Assembly (NCBI RefSeq): GCF_013618865.1
Contig: NZ_JABSOE010000029.1
Coordinates: 1 to 55,581, forward strand
Length of the DNA stretch: 55,581 nt
Reading direction: 5' to 3'
Source: Phocaeicola faecicola
Lineage (GTDB): Bacteria > Bacteroidota > Bacteroidia > Bacteroidales > Bacteroidaceae
Below the pieces are notes generated by a model, which worked only from the letters and a program-made list of their open reading frames with translations, was not told where the DNA came from and ran no database searches. Of this stretch, positions 17,158-26,398 are shown piece after piece (positions within the stretch are counted from its first letter, which is position 1; the number at the start of each line of letters is the position of its first letter). The position numbers were made by a program, and so were the translations under genes.

Positions 17158-20001
17158 ATGAAGAAATTATTGTCGCTGCCACCGAACCTGGTGGGGTGTT
17201 TTCACGATATTACACATACGGATAAGAAAGAGTGGTTTTGTACCTCCGACCCGGTAGGAAGGAAACTGGGTTCGGGAGGAGGTACGGCATGGCTGCTGGA
17301 GGCGTGCCGGAAAGAAGAAGCCGGCAACGTGAGCCTGACGGAATGGCTGGCGCAGGAGAAACGTATCCTGCTGCATGCGGGAGGACAGAGCCGGCGCTTG
17401 CCGGGGTATGCGCCTTCAGGAAAGATTCTGACGCCGATTCCGGTGTTCCGCTGGGCACGGGGACAGAGGCTGACACAGAACCTGCTGTCGCTGCAGGTGC
17501 CGCTGTATGAGGATATCATGGAGAAGGCACCGGAAGGGCTGCATACGCTGATTGCCAGCGGGGATGTGTATATCCGGGCAACGGAGCCGCTGCAGGAGAT
17601 TCCGGATGTGGATGTGGTGTGTTACGGACTGTGGGTAGATCCGGAACTGGCCAAGAACCACGGGGTGTTTGTGTCATCGAGAAAGCGGCCGGAGGAACTG
17701 GATTTCATGCTGCAGAAACCGAGCGTGGAGGAAATGGGGCAGCTGATGCAGGACTATCTGTTCCTGATGGATATCGGTATCTGGCTGCTGAGTGACCGTG
17801 CCGTGGAGCTGATGGTGAAACACTCGACGGACAAGGGAGGTAATGTATCGTTCTATGATATGTATTCGGAATTCGGACTGGCACTGGGTAATCATCCGAG
17901 AATTGTGGATGAGGAACTGAACCGTCTGAAGGTGGCGATTCTGCCGCTGCCGGGCGGGGAGTTTCATCATTATGGAACGAGCCGGGAAATGATTTCATCG
18001 ACTCTGGCGGTGCAGAACTGCGTGACCGACCAGCGGGCCATCATGCATCATAAGGTGAAGCCGCATCCGGCGGTGTTTGTGCAGAATGCGCGGATGGAGG
18101 CGGCGCTGACGGCTGAGAATGCGGAAATCTGGATAGAGAACAGTCATCTGGGAAGCGGATGGAAACTGCATAGCCGGAACATTGTGACGGGTGTGCCGCA
18201 GAATGACTGGAGCATGGATTTGCCGGAAGGGGCTTGTGTGGATGTGGTGCCCATGGGCGAAAAGGGCTATGTGGCCCGGCCGTATGGGTTCAATGATAAA
18301 TTCAAGGGGAAACTGACGGAGGCGGATACGATGTACCTGGGTATGCCGGTGGGAAAATGGCTGGAATGCCATGGACTGAAGGCGGAAGAAATCCGGGGAC
18401 AGGAGGATCTGCAGAGTGCGGCAATCTTCCCGGTAGTTGAATCGGTGGAAGAACTGGGACAGGTATTGCGGTGGATGCTGGATGCTGGAAGTGAAGCGAA
18501 GGGCAAGGAGATCTGGCAGCAAGCGGAGAAGGTTTCGGCAGATGAGATCTCGGCATTCGGAAATCTGAGACGGCTGCAGGCTCAGCGGGAGGCTTTCCGC
18601 AAGGAGGACTGGTCGCTGCTGGCACGGAACCAGGAAAGAAGTGTGTTCTATCAGCTGGATTTGCTGGAGGCGGCAGAGGAGTTTGTCAAGGAAGGTATCG
18701 GTCTGCCGGAGGAATTGCCGGAGGGTACTCCCCTGTTGAAACGCATCGGGGATGTGATGTTCCGCTCGAAGGTGATGGACCTGAGAGGGTGTGCGGAAGC
18801 GAAGGGCCTGGAGGAACGGGCCTTCGGTCTGATGCGGAAAGGACTGGTGGGCACGATGGATTATCGTCAGCAGCCTCGTCTGTCGGTATATGCGGATCAG
18901 ATTGTATGGGGACGAAGCCCGGTGCGGATTGACCTGGCGGGAGGATGGACGGATACCCCACCCTACAGTTTGATGGAGGGAGGTAATGTGGTGAACCTGG
19001 CCATTGAACTGAACGGTCAGCCGCCGCTGCAGGTGTATGTAAAGCCTTCGAAGGAGTTCCGCATTGTACTGCGTTCCATCGACCTGGGTGCCATGGAGGT
19101 GGTGACTACCTACGAGGAGTTGCAGGATTTCTGTAAAATCGGTTCGCCGTTCTCGATTCCGAAGGCGGCATTGACGCTGGCGGGATTTCATCCGGAGTTT
19201 TCTACGGAGCGGTTTGCTTCGCTGGAGGAACAGCTGAAGGCGTTCGGTGCGGGCATTGAGGTAACCTTGCTGTCGGCCATTCCGGCGGGTTCGGGACTGG
19301 GTACGAGTTCCATTCTGGCGGCTACGGTGCTGGATGCGGTGAATGACTTCTGCGGACTGAACTGGGACAAGCAGGATATCGGCAGCCGGACACTGGTGCT
19401 GGAACAGTTGCTTACTACCGGAGGGGGCTGGCAGGATCAGTACGGCGGGGTGCTGCACGGAATCAAGATGCTGCAGACACAGCCGGGATGGAACCAGGAG
19501 CCGATGGTGAGATGGTTGCCGGACTTCCTGTTTACGAGTGATGAGTACCGGAAGTGTCACCTGCTGTATTATACGGGCATTACACGGACGGCGAAGGGTA
19601 TCTTGGGGGAAATCGTGAAGGGAATGTTCCTGAACTCGAACCGCCACCTGCATTTGCTGGAGCAGATGAAGGGGCATGCCATGGATATGTATGACGCGAT
19701 TCTGAGAAATGATTTTGAGGCTACGGGAAGACTGGTAAGAAAGACCTGGCAGCAGAACCAGCGGCTGGATGCGGGAACGAATCCGCCGGAGGTGCAGGCA
19801 TTGACGGAACGGATTGATGATTTGTGTCTGGGATATAAGTTGCCGGGAGCCGGAGGAGGTGGCTATCTGTACATGATGGCGAAGGATCCGGAGGCGGCAA
19901 TGAGAATCCGCCGGATTCTGACGGAGCACCGGATGAATGACCGGGCGCGCTTTGTGGAAATGGATTTGTCGAATAAAGGACTGGAAGTCAGCAGAAGTTA
20001 G
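17158..20001 (+). CDS. fkp: Bifunctional L-fucokinase / GDP-L-fucose pyrophosphorylase
   Basis: The 947-aa Fkp phosphorylates L-fucose at C1 and then couples it to GTP, giving GDP-L-fucose for surface glycans and glycoproteins. The N-terminal half is the pyrophosphorylase, with the nucleotide loop LLHAGGQSRRLPGYAPSGKI (about residues 70-90). The C-terminal part is a GHMP kinase with RSPVRIDLAGGWTDTPP (about 585), the ATP motif PAGSGLGTSS (about 709) and the third motif LPGAGGGGYLY (about 894). Length and order match Bacteroides fragilis Fkp. It is the second gene of the mutarotase-fkp-fucP operon. De novo GDP-fucose genes (gmd, fcl) lie 3 kb downstream. Cytoplasmic. Confidence 0.97.
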   Translation: MKKLLSLPPNLVGCFHDITHTDKKEWFCTSDPVGRKLGSGGGTAWLLEACRKEEAGNVSLTEWLAQEKRILLHAGGQSRRLPGYAPSGKILTPIPVFRWARGQRLTQNLLSLQVPLYEDIMEKAPEGLHTLIASGDVYIRATEPLQEIPDVDVVCYGLWVDPELAKNHGVFVSSRKRPEELDFMLQKPSVEEMGQLMQDYLFLMDIGIWLLSDRAVELMVKHSTDKGGNVSFYDMYSEFGLALGNHPRIVDEELNRLKVAILPLPGGEFHHYGTSREMISSTLAVQNCVTDQRAIMHHKVKPHPAVFVQNARMEAALTAENAEIWIENSHLGSGWKLHSRNIVTGVPQNDWSMDLPEGACVDVVPMGEKGYVARPYGFNDKFKGKLTEADTMYLGMPVGKWLECHGLKAEEIRGQEDLQSAAIFPVVESVEELGQVLRWMLDAGSEAKGKEIWQQAEKVSADEISAFGNLRRLQAQREAFRKEDWSLLARNQERSVFYQLDLLEAAEEFVKEGIGLPEELPEGTPLLKRIGDVMFRSKVMDLRGCAEAKGLEERAFGLMRKGLVGTMDYRQQPRLSVYADQIVWGRSPVRIDLAGGWTDTPPYSLMEGGNVVNLAIELNGQPPLQVYVKPSKEFRIVLRSIDLGAMEVVTTYEELQDFCKIGSPFSIPKAALTLAGFHPEFSTERFASLEEQLKAFGAGIEVTLLSAIPAGSGLGTSSILAATVLDAVNDFCGLNWDKQDIGSRTLVLEQLLTTGGGWQDQYGGVLHGIKMLQTQPGWNQEPMVRWLPDFLFTSDEYRKCHLLYYTGITRTAKGILGEIVKGMFLNSNRHLHLLEQMKGHAMDMYDAILRNDFEATGRLVRKTWQQNQRLDAGTNPPEVQALTERIDDLCLGYKLPGAGGGGYLYMMAKDPEAAMRIRRILTEHRMNDRARFVEMDLSNKGLEVSRS

Positions 20002-20003
20002 AA

Positions 20004-21215
20004 ATGGAAAAAATCGGATTGGTAAGGACCAGGGATGGAAGGAATTTCCTGGTCCCCTTTATATTGATTACGTCGCTTTTCTTCTTGTGGGGAGTGGCAC
20101 ACAGTATTCTGGATGTGCTGAACAAGCATTTTCAGGATACGCTGGAGATTACGCGTACACGGTCGGCACTGATTCAGGCGGTGGTGTACGGAGGGTATTT
20201 TGTGATGGCACTGCCGGCCGGGAAAATTATCCGGCGGTATGGATACCGGACGGGGGTACTGACGGGACTGGTGCTGTATGGCATCGGGGCGCTGCTCTTT
20301 ATTCCGGGTGGACGGATTCAGTCGTTTGAGTTTTTCCTGACGGCGCTGTTTGTCATCGGGTGCGGACTGACCTGTCTGGAAACGGCAGCCAACCCGTATG
20401 TAACGGTACTGGGTGAGCCGGAAGGTAGCGAAAGGCGCATCAACCTGGCACAGGCATTCAATGGACTGGGATGGATTTGCGGACCGCTGGCAGGGGGATT
20501 TTTCCTGTTTGCGGGAGGTGGAGATGTCACTACGCCGTATGCGGTGCTGGGATCGGTGGTGTTGCTGATTGCCCTGTGCTTCTCGAGGGTGAAGCTGCCG
20601 GAGGTGGACCGGGAAGAGGAAAGCAAGGCTCCGGAGACGGGCGGCAAGGAAAGGTCGCTCTGGAAAACGGTTTCGTTTACGGCGGGACTGTTTTCGCTGT
20701 TCCTGTACGTGGCGGCACAGACGGGCATCAACAGTTTCTTCATCAATTATGCCACGGAGCATGCGGGCATATCGGCCAGAGAGGCATCGGTATGGCTTTC
20801 GTTCGGAGGTATGGGTCTGTTCATGGCAGGACGCATGGGTGGCAGCTGGCTGATGCGCTTCGTGCGCAGTGAGAAGGTGCTGGCAGGCTGTGCGGTCGGT
20901 GCGGTGGCAAGCATGCTGGGAGTCATCTTTCTGCCGGGAGAAGTGGGCTGGTATTGCTTCATGCTTTGCTTTTTCTGTGAGTCGGTGATGTTCCCGACTA
21001 TTTTCTCGCTGGCCATCCGTAAGGTGGGCAGTGATACGAAGCGGGCTTCGTCGTTCCTGATCATGTCGATTGTAGGGGGTGCGATTGCTCCGATATTGAT
21101 GGGAATGATTGCTGACAGCTATTCGATGGCGGTGGCTTTCGTGGTGCCGCTGGTGTGTTTCGTAGAAATTCTGTGGTTTGCGGTAAGGAACAGGAAGTTA
21201 CAAAATGTTTGTTAA
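20004..21215 (+). CDS. fucP: L-fucose:H+ symporter-type MFS permease
   Basis: A 403-aa major facilitator superfamily protein of the FucP branch with about twelve membrane segments. The first helix carries FLWGVAHSILDVLNKHFQ and a typical FucP signature GCGLTCLETAANPYVTVLG lies near residues 120-138. It starts two bases after the fkp stop and so is translated with it. By family and context it imports L-fucose released from host glycans across the inner membrane. Transport of another 6-deoxy sugar is possible but less likely next to Fkp. Confidence 0.92.
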   Translation: MEKIGLVRTRDGRNFLVPFILITSLFFLWGVAHSILDVLNKHFQDTLEITRTRSALIQAVVYGGYFVMALPAGKIIRRYGYRTGVLTGLVLYGIGALLFIPGGRIQSFEFFLTALFVIGCGLTCLETAANPYVTVLGEPEGSERRINLAQAFNGLGWICGPLAGGFFLFAGGGDVTTPYAVLGSVVLLIALCFSRVKLPEVDREEESKAPETGGKERSLWKTVSFTAGLFSLFLYVAAQTGINSFFINYATEHAGISAREASVWLSFGGMGLFMAGRMGGSWLMRFVRSEKVLAGCAVGAVASMLGVIFLPGEVGWYCFMLCFFCESVMFPTIFSLAIRKVGSDTKRASSFLIMSIVGGAIAPILMGMIADSYSMAVAFVVPLVCFVEILWFAVRNRKLQNVC

Positions 21216-21271
21216 AATCACGATATAAATGCCTGCTTGCCTATCATATCGGAAGAATTTACACATAAAAT

Positions 21272-21302
21272 TTTGAAGTTTCATTATTTTCATGTATGTT
21301 TG
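21272..21302 (+). promoter_or_regulatory. Strong Bacteroides promoter for the OmpA-family gene
   Basis: TTTG (21272-21275), exactly 19 bases, then a perfect TATGTTTG (21295-21302). The 5' leader is about 85-90 bases. Consensus quality fits the high expression expected of an OmpA-like porin. Confidence 0.8.
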
Positions 21303-21396
21303 CAGCCGTATCATCATTTTTATGCGCCGGTTTCTGGTGCATAGAATATGAATTGACACAATAGGTATTAACCCAAAAACAAAACAAGATATAATT

Positions 21397-22584
21397 ATGA
21401 CTAAAAGATTTTGCACTTTATTTTGTACAGTAGCTATCAGTTTGGCAGCATTTGCACAACAGGACTTTTCAGCAGCTGAAAAAGTTGAAAAGTATTCGGT
21501 ACAGACAAACCGTTTTAAAGACAACTGGTTTATCGGTGCCAACGTAGGAGGCCAGATGTATCTGGGTGATTACAGAAGCCTGGATTCAAAAGGCAAACTG
21601 ATTACTCCGGCATTTGAGATAAATGCAGGTAAATGGTTTACTCCGGGAATCGGTTTGAGAGTGGGATTCGGCGGCTATCAGGCTAAAGGATTCTCTAACG
21701 AGAACGGAGGATTTGCATACAAGCAGGTGAAAAATGGAGTGTATCAGACAAAATGGGGCATGCTGAATCTGCATGCAGACGTAATGCTGAACCTGACGAA
21801 TATGTTCTGCGGATATCGTGAAGACCGTGTGTATAACGCGATTCCGTATGCAAGCATCGGTTACTTGAGAAAGTTGAAGAGTGACGATAATGAGTTGGGT
21901 GTAGGTGTAGGTCTGGTGAACCGTTTCCGTGTGAGCGAGGCTTGGGACGTGAACCTGGAACTGAAGGCAATGTTGAACAATGATGTGGTAGACGGTATCC
22001 GTGCTGCCAAGAACATCGAGGGTTCGGCTGCAATCATGGCAGGTGTAACTTACCGTTTCAAGAACAGAGGCTGGCAGAAGGGATCGGGTATCTCGGTAGC
22101 TGAAATGCAGGAAGTGCAGAGAAAGTTGCAGGAGATGAACCAGGAAAATGAACAATTGAACCGTAAGGTGGATGCATTGAACAACAGCTTGCAGCAGAAA
22201 AACAACGAACTGCAGGCAGCACAGCAGGCTGCGGTGAAGAGCGGCAGACTGGAAGATGCAATGGAGTACACTGCATTCTTTGACATAAACAAGGCTTACT
22301 TGAGCAAGAAGGAAGCGGTTAATTTGGAGGCGATGGCTAACCTGATCAAGAAGTATCCGAACGAAAAGTTCGTGATTACAGGTTACGCGGACAAACAGAC
22401 AGGAAGTGCTGAATTCAACAACAAGTTGAGCAAGCTTAGAGCGGAAGCGGTATACAATACGCTGGTAGACAAATTCGGCGTAGACGGCAACCAGTTGACC
22501 ATTGATTATAAGGGAGGCGTGGATACTATGTACCAGAATGACTCTAAGTTGAGTAGAGCGGCCGTGGTTAAATTGGTGAAGTAA
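21397..22584 (+). CDS. OmpA-family outer-membrane protein
   Basis: A 395-aa protein. A signal peptide is followed by a Gln at about residue 21 (SLAAFAQQ). Residues about 45-220 form an eight-strand-type beta-barrel (WFIGANVGGQMYLGDYRS ... IMAGVTYRFKNRGW). A coiled coil at about 235-285 (MQEVQRKLQEMNQENEQLN) leads into an OmpA C-terminal peptidoglycan-binding-like domain: FFDINKAYLSKKEAVNLEAM, then VITGYADKQTGSAEFNNKLS. It anchors the outer membrane to the wall. The barrel is clearly related to the 202-aa protein at 25644 and to the three barrels of the 588-aa protein at 29957. Own promoter upstream, terminator downstream. Confidence 0.92.
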   Translation: MTKRFCTLFCTVAISLAAFAQQDFSAAEKVEKYSVQTNRFKDNWFIGANVGGQMYLGDYRSLDSKGKLITPAFEINAGKWFTPGIGLRVGFGGYQAKGFSNENGGFAYKQVKNGVYQTKWGMLNLHADVMLNLTNMFCGYREDRVYNAIPYASIGYLRKLKSDDNELGVGVGLVNRFRVSEAWDVNLELKAMLNNDVVDGIRAAKNIEGSAAIMAGVTYRFKNRGWQKGSGISVAEMQEVQRKLQEMNQENEQLNRKVDALNNSLQQKNNELQAAQQAAVKSGRLEDAMEYTAFFDINKAYLSKKEAVNLEAMANLIKKYPNEKFVITGYADKQTGSAEFNNKLSKLRAEAVYNTLVDKFGVDGNQLTIDYKGGVDTMYQNDSKLSRAAVVKLVK

Positions 22585-22626
22585 TATCAGTTCGCCAAGG
22601 TTTTTTATAAGTGATTTGAAGTATGA

Positions 22627-22680
22627 AAGCGCCTCTACGGAGAAGGTATGGTTCCTGATTCGGAAGAGGCGCTTGTTTTT
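22627..22680 (+). terminator. Intrinsic terminator between the OmpA gene and the UpxY-like gene
   Basis: AAGCGCCTCT (22627-22636) pairs with AGAGGCGCTT (22665-22674) across a 28-base loop and is followed by TTGTTTTTT. The next start codon (22696) follows within about 16 bases of the T tract and no promoter is visible between, so readthrough would be needed to express the downstream gene from the OmpA promoter. Confidence 0.8.
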
Positions 22681-22695
22681 TAACGGGGGTCGGGT

Positions 22696-23265
22696 ATGGA
22701 TAGTAACAAAGAGGAAGGGAAAATGGTCTGGATTCCTGTACGGACTGTTTACCACAAGGAATTGGAAATAGCAGATTTTCTGAAAGAGGAAGGTCTGGAG
22801 GTGTTCATACCGATGAAGTATGAACTGAGGGAGAAAGGAACTGCTGACGGTGAATGTGAGCGGATTCTGGTACCGGCCATACATAATTTGCTGTTTGTCA
22901 GACGGGAATACTGTTATGACTGGTGTATAGAGCTGATGAGAAGGATGCCGGTGCCGGTTTTCTTTTTCAAGAAACTGCGGACCGGGAAGGATTTCTGTGT
23001 CATCGGCGAGAAGGAAATGAAGAACTTCATGGATGCGACGAATCCGGATATCACCGGAACCCGGTTCATTGATCCGGAAGTGCTGAAGAACAAGAAATAT
23101 GTACCGGTAAGGGTCATCAAGGAAGGACCGCTCTTCGGACTGGAAGGAAAGTTCATGAGGTATGGCGGAAAGCATTATATCGCAGTGGAACTGGCCAACA
23201 GTACGGCGTTGCTCAAGGTGAGCTATACGTGGTGTGAGGTGATCGATACGGTAGAAACTGAATAA
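22696..23265 (+). CDS. UpxY-like transcription antiterminator (NusG paralogue)
   Basis: A 189-aa protein with a NusG N-terminal-like fold: an opening strand VWIPVRTVYHKELEIADFL, then GLEVFIPMKYELREK and ILVPAIHNLLFVRRE, the pattern seen in Bacteroides UpxY proteins that let RNA polymerase read through the leaders of polysaccharide operons. The C-terminal part has a KOW-like strand region (KNKKYVPVRVIKEGPLFGLE). It sits between an intrinsic terminator (22627-22680) and gmd-fcl (gap 27 bases), so it may promote expression of the GDP-fucose genes and its own transcription through that terminator. Family call fairly sure; target inferred. Confidence 0.8.
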   Translation: MDSNKEEGKMVWIPVRTVYHKELEIADFLKEEGLEVFIPMKYELREKGTADGECERILVPAIHNLLFVRREYCYDWCIELMRRMPVPVFFFKKLRTGKDFCVIGEKEMKNFMDATNPDITGTRFIDPEVLKNKKYVPVRVIKEGPLFGLEGKFMRYGGKHYIAVELANSTALLKVSYTWCEVIDTVETE

Positions 23266-23292
23266 TGGATTTAAACGAGAAATAACGAGAAT

Positions 23293-24384
23293 ATGGAAAA
23301 AGTGGCTTTAATTACCGGGGTAACCGGACAGGATGGTTCTTTTCTGGCGGAACTGCTGCTGGAAAAGGGTTATGATGTGCATGGGGTAATCCGACGCTCA
23401 TCAGTGGACTTCCGTGAGCGGATTGCGCATCTGGAAGGACGTCCGAATTTTCACTTGCACTATGGCGACCTGACGGACTCTATGAGTATCCTGCAGGTGG
23501 TAAGCAAGGTAAGACCCACGGAAATATATAATCTGGCTGCACAGAGCCATGTGCAGGTTAGTTTCGACTCGCCGGAGTTTACGGCAAACGTGGATGCGAC
23601 CGGAGTACTGAGGGTACTGGAAGCGGTGCGTCTGTGCGGACTGACCAAGACTTGCCGTATTTATCAGGCTTCGACATCGGAACTGTACGGCAAGGTGGAA
23701 GAGGTGCCGCAGAATGAGAATACGCCGTTCCATCCGTATAGTCCGTATGCGGTGGCCAAGCTGTATGGTTTCTGGATTGTGAAGGAGTACCGGGAGGCGT
23801 ATAACATGTTCTGCTGCTCGGGTATCCTGTTCAACCATGAGTCGGAACGCAGAGGTGAAACGTTTGTGACACGTAAGATTACGCTGGCTGCGGCACGTAT
23901 CGCGCAGGGCAAGCAGGAGAAGCTGTATCTGGGAAATCTCTCGTCGCTGAGAGACTGGGGATATGCCAAGGATTACGTGGAATGTATGTGGCTGATCCTG
24001 CAGAACGAGCAGCCGGAGGATTTTGTCATCGCTACGGGTGAACAGCATTCGGTGAGAGAGTTCTGCTACCTGGCATTCAAGTATGCGGGTATCGAACTGG
24101 AATTCAAGGGAGAGGGCATCGACGAGAAGGGTTACGACAAGGCTACCGGCAAGGTGCTGGTGGAGGTGTCGGAAGACTTCTACCGGCCTACGGATGTGGT
24201 GAACTTGTGGGGTGACCCGACCAAGGCGAAGGCGAAGCTGAAATGGAATCCGTCGAAGACTTCGTTTGAGGAACTGGTGAAGATCATGGTGAACCACGAC
24301 ATGGCGAAGGTGGCTGTGGAAAAGGCGGGAGAGAAAATCCGCACGAACCTGGCCGAATATCTGGAAAAAGGTATTGTAAAATAA
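23293..24384 (+). CDS. gmd: GDP-mannose 4,6-dehydratase
   Basis: A 363-aa short-chain dehydrogenase/reductase. It turns GDP-D-mannose into GDP-4-keto-6-deoxy-D-mannose, the first step to GDP-L-fucose. Visible features are the NAD(P)-binding loop [19 protein letters not shown] (about residues 8-27), the [15 protein letters not shown] region, the [10 protein letters not shown] catalytic Tyr-x3-Lys (about 150) and [18 protein letters not shown], characteristic of Gmd. Length is typical. It overlaps the next gene by one base (TAATG), so the two are coupled. Confidence 0.96.
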   Translation: MEKVALITGVTGQDGSFLAELLLEKGYDVHGVIRRSSVDFRERIAHLEGRPNFHLHYGDLTDSMSILQVVSKVRPTEIYNLAAQSHVQVSFDSPEFTANVDATGVLRVLEAVRLCGLTKTCRIYQASTSELYGKVEEVPQNENTPFHPYSPYAVAKLYGFWIVKEYREAYNMFCCSGILFNHESERRGETFVTRKITLAAARIAQGKQEKLYLGNLSSLRDWGYAKDYVECMWLILQNEQPEDFVIATGEQHSVREFCYLAFKYAGIELEFKGEGIDEKGYDKATGKVLVEVSEDFYRPTDVVNLWGDPTKAKAKLKWNPSKTSFEELVKIMVNHDMAKVAVEKAGEKIRTNLAEYLEKGIVK

Positions 24385-25490
24385 TGGATATGCTGGACAA
24401 ATCGACGAAGATATATGTGGCAGGCCATCACGGACTGGTGGGATCTGCCATCTGGAACAACCTGAAAGCAAGGGGGTATGAGAATCTGGTGGGACGCTCG
24501 CACAAGGAGCTGGACTTGCTGGACCCGGTAGCGGTAAGGGAGTTCTTCGATAAGGAACAGCCGGAAGCGGTGGTGCTGGCGGCTGCGCACGTGGGAGGCA
24601 TCATGGCGAACCTGAAGTATCGTGCGGATTTTATTTACCAGAACCTGCAGATTCAGCAGAATGTGATTGGTGAGAGTTTCCGGCATGGGGTGAAGAAGCT
24701 GCTCTTTCTGGGAAGTACGTGTATTTATCCGAAGGAGGCACCGCAGCCGATGAAGGAAGAGGTGCTGCTGACGTCTCCGCTGGAGTATACGAATGAGCCG
24801 TATGCAATTGCAAAGATTGCGGGGCTGAAGATGTGTGAGAGTTTTAACCTGCAGTATGGTACGAATTACATTGCGGTAATGCCGACCAATCTGTATGGTC
24901 CGAATGATAATTTCCACCTGGAGAACAGTCACGTGCTGCCGGCGATGATGCGGAAGGTGTATCTGGCGAAATGCCTGAACGAGGGCGACTGGCAGGCGGT
25001 GAGAAAGGACATTAACCTGCGCCCGGTGGAGGGTGTGAACGGGGATTGCACGGAAGAGGTAATCCTGGAGAAACTGGCCAAATTCGGTATTACGCCGGAG
25101 GCGGTGACGCTATGGGGCACGGGAGCGCCGATGAGGGAGTTTCTGTGGAGCGAGGAAATGGCGGATGCGAGTGTGCACGTGTTGCTGAATGTGGATTTCA
25201 GGGATACGTACCGGGAGGGTGACAGGGAAATCAGGAACTGTCATATCAATGTGGGTACGGGAAAAGAAGTGAGTATCCGGCAGGCGGCAGAGATGATTAT
25301 CCGGGAAATCGGCTTCAAGGGAGAGCTGAAATGGGATGCCTCGAAACCGGACGGTACGCTGAGAAAACTGACGGATGTGACGAAGCTGCATGAGCTGGGA
25401 TGGCATCACCGGATAGAGATTGAGGAGGGAATTCACAGGCTGTACGAGTGGTACAGACTGGGAATCTGCATCAATCACAGGACTGACTGA
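24384..25490 (+). CDS. fcl: GDP-L-fucose synthase
   Basis: A 368-aa epimerase/reductase that converts GDP-4-keto-6-deoxy-mannose into GDP-L-fucose with NADPH. Motifs: AGHHGLVGSAIW (about residues 12-23), LGSTCIYPKEAPQPMKEE and YAIAKIAGLK with the catalytic Tyr and Lys. It is longer than the roughly 320-aa enterobacterial enzyme because of an insert of about 40 residues after NLRPVEG, before LWGTGAPMREFLW; longer forms are common in Bacteroidales. It completes the de novo branch beside the salvage operon. Confidence 0.95.
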   Translation: MDMLDKSTKIYVAGHHGLVGSAIWNNLKARGYENLVGRSHKELDLLDPVAVREFFDKEQPEAVVLAAAHVGGIMANLKYRADFIYQNLQIQQNVIGESFRHGVKKLLFLGSTCIYPKEAPQPMKEEVLLTSPLEYTNEPYAIAKIAGLKMCESFNLQYGTNYIAVMPTNLYGPNDNFHLENSHVLPAMMRKVYLAKCLNEGDWQAVRKDINLRPVEGVNGDCTEEVILEKLAKFGITPEAVTLWGTGAPMREFLWSEEMADASVHVLLNVDFRDTYREGDREIRNCHINVGTGKEVSIRQAAEMIIREIGFKGELKWDASKPDGTLRKLTDVTKLHELGWHHRIEIEEGIHRLYEWYRLGICINHRTD

Positions 25491-25521
25491 TTTACAGACC
25501 GGCGGGAGAAGCCGGAATTTC

Positions 25522-25551
25522 ATACAAAGGAGTTTTATACAAAGGAGTTTT
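25522..25551 (+). repeat. Exact 15-bp tandem duplication in the leader of the 202-aa gene
   Basis: ATACAAAGGAGTTTT occurs twice head to tail (25522-25536, 25537-25551). The core GGAGTTT recurs at 25569, 25578 and 25611, five copies within 90 bases of untranslated sequence. It could be a slippage product or repeated protein sites. Confidence 0.6.
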
Positions 25552-25643
25552 AAGTTTCAAGAGCTTTAGGAGTTTCAGGAGTTTTAAGTGTTGTATTGTT
25601 TATTTCAAAAGGAGTTTTTTTTAATAACAAGAATAATAAGCTA

Positions 25644-26252
25644 ATGAAAATCAAAACCAAATGGAGACGGACATGCCTGACTGTGGCACTGACGGGAGCG
25701 ACTGCTGCCGGATTTGCACAGAAGGGAATGGAGGTCTTGCCTGCAAACGAGAAGTGGTTTGTGGGCGCAGGGGCCGGAGTACACTTTTACGTAGGTGAAA
25801 GTGACGGAAAGGCGCTTTTCGGTGACAGGGTGTCGCCAGGAGGTGAACTGAGTGTGGGTAAATGGATTACACCGGCGCTGGCGGTCAGATTGCAACTGAA
25901 TGGTGAGCATGTGACAGGGGCGTATGAAAAGGGTGACAGGGAGTCGTGGAACTTCATGCATGTGCATGTGGATGCAATGCTGGATGTCATCTCGTGGTGG
26001 AAAGGTGTAGACGAGGAAAGAAAATACCGCGCAATACCGCTGGCGGGTATCGGAGTGGCTTCGGCCCTGCATAGGGGACGGACAGTGCCTACGTTTACAC
26101 TGGGATTGCTGAACAGTTTCCGCATTCATGAATCGCTGGACTTGAATGTGGAGGCGAAAGGAGCTATTGTAGGTGATAAACTGAATGGTATTTCACAGGG
26201 AGGAGGTGAAGGAAGTGCTTCACTGACTGCGGGATTTACCTATTATTTCTAA
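25644..26252 (+). CDS. Outer-membrane beta-barrel protein, 202 aa
   Basis: I chose ATG 25644 rather than an upstream non-ATG start because it begins a clean signal peptide (MKIKTKWRRTCLTVALTGAT, cleavage near GFAQ). The mature part is one beta-barrel of about 175 residues ending in an aromatic residue (FTYYF), as outer-membrane proteins do. It closely parallels the barrel of the OmpA protein at 21397: WFVGAGAGVHFYVGES versus WFIGANVGGQMYLGDY, and shared VDAM/ADVML and YRAIPLAGIG/YNAIPYASIG segments. No periplasmic domain. It probably belongs to the surface assembly encoded downstream. Confidence 0.85.
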   Translation: MKIKTKWRRTCLTVALTGATAAGFAQKGMEVLPANEKWFVGAGAGVHFYVGESDGKALFGDRVSPGGELSVGKWITPALAVRLQLNGEHVTGAYEKGDRESWNFMHVHVDAMLDVISWWKGVDEERKYRAIPLAGIGVASALHRGRTVPTFTLGLLNSFRIHESLDLNVEAKGAIVGDKLNGISQGGGEGSASLTAGFTYYF

Positions 26253-26304
26253 ATCTCATTCAAAGAAGTTTTATTTATTTTATTGTTTCTGAAGGTTACA
26301 GGGG

Positions 26305-26384
26305 GCCGTAATTACGGCTAAAAGACACACAAAAACTTAAAAAACTAAAAATTAATTGAAACTAAGTGACGGGTATCGTCACTT
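26305..26384. promoter_or_regulatory. Two symmetric elements before the DUF3575-like gene
   Basis: GCCGTAATTACGGC (26305-26318) is a perfect 14-bp palindrome. AAGTGAC (26364-26370) and GTCACTT (26378-26384) form a stem with a 7-base loop that ends 14 bases before ATG 26399. The second could mask ribosome loading or bind a regulator. Neither is followed by a T tract, so they are not obvious terminators. Confidence 0.4.
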
Positions 26385-26398
26385 AAACTTGAAGATCA

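Noticed and set aside
15589..19929. Long antisense frames such as the 312-codon frame at 15589-16527 and the 644-codon frame at 17995-19929
   Set aside because: They lie opposite well-supported genes (the MORN-like protein and fkp). Their translations are low in protein-like pattern (rich in His, Arg and Gln) and arise from codon bias of the true strand.
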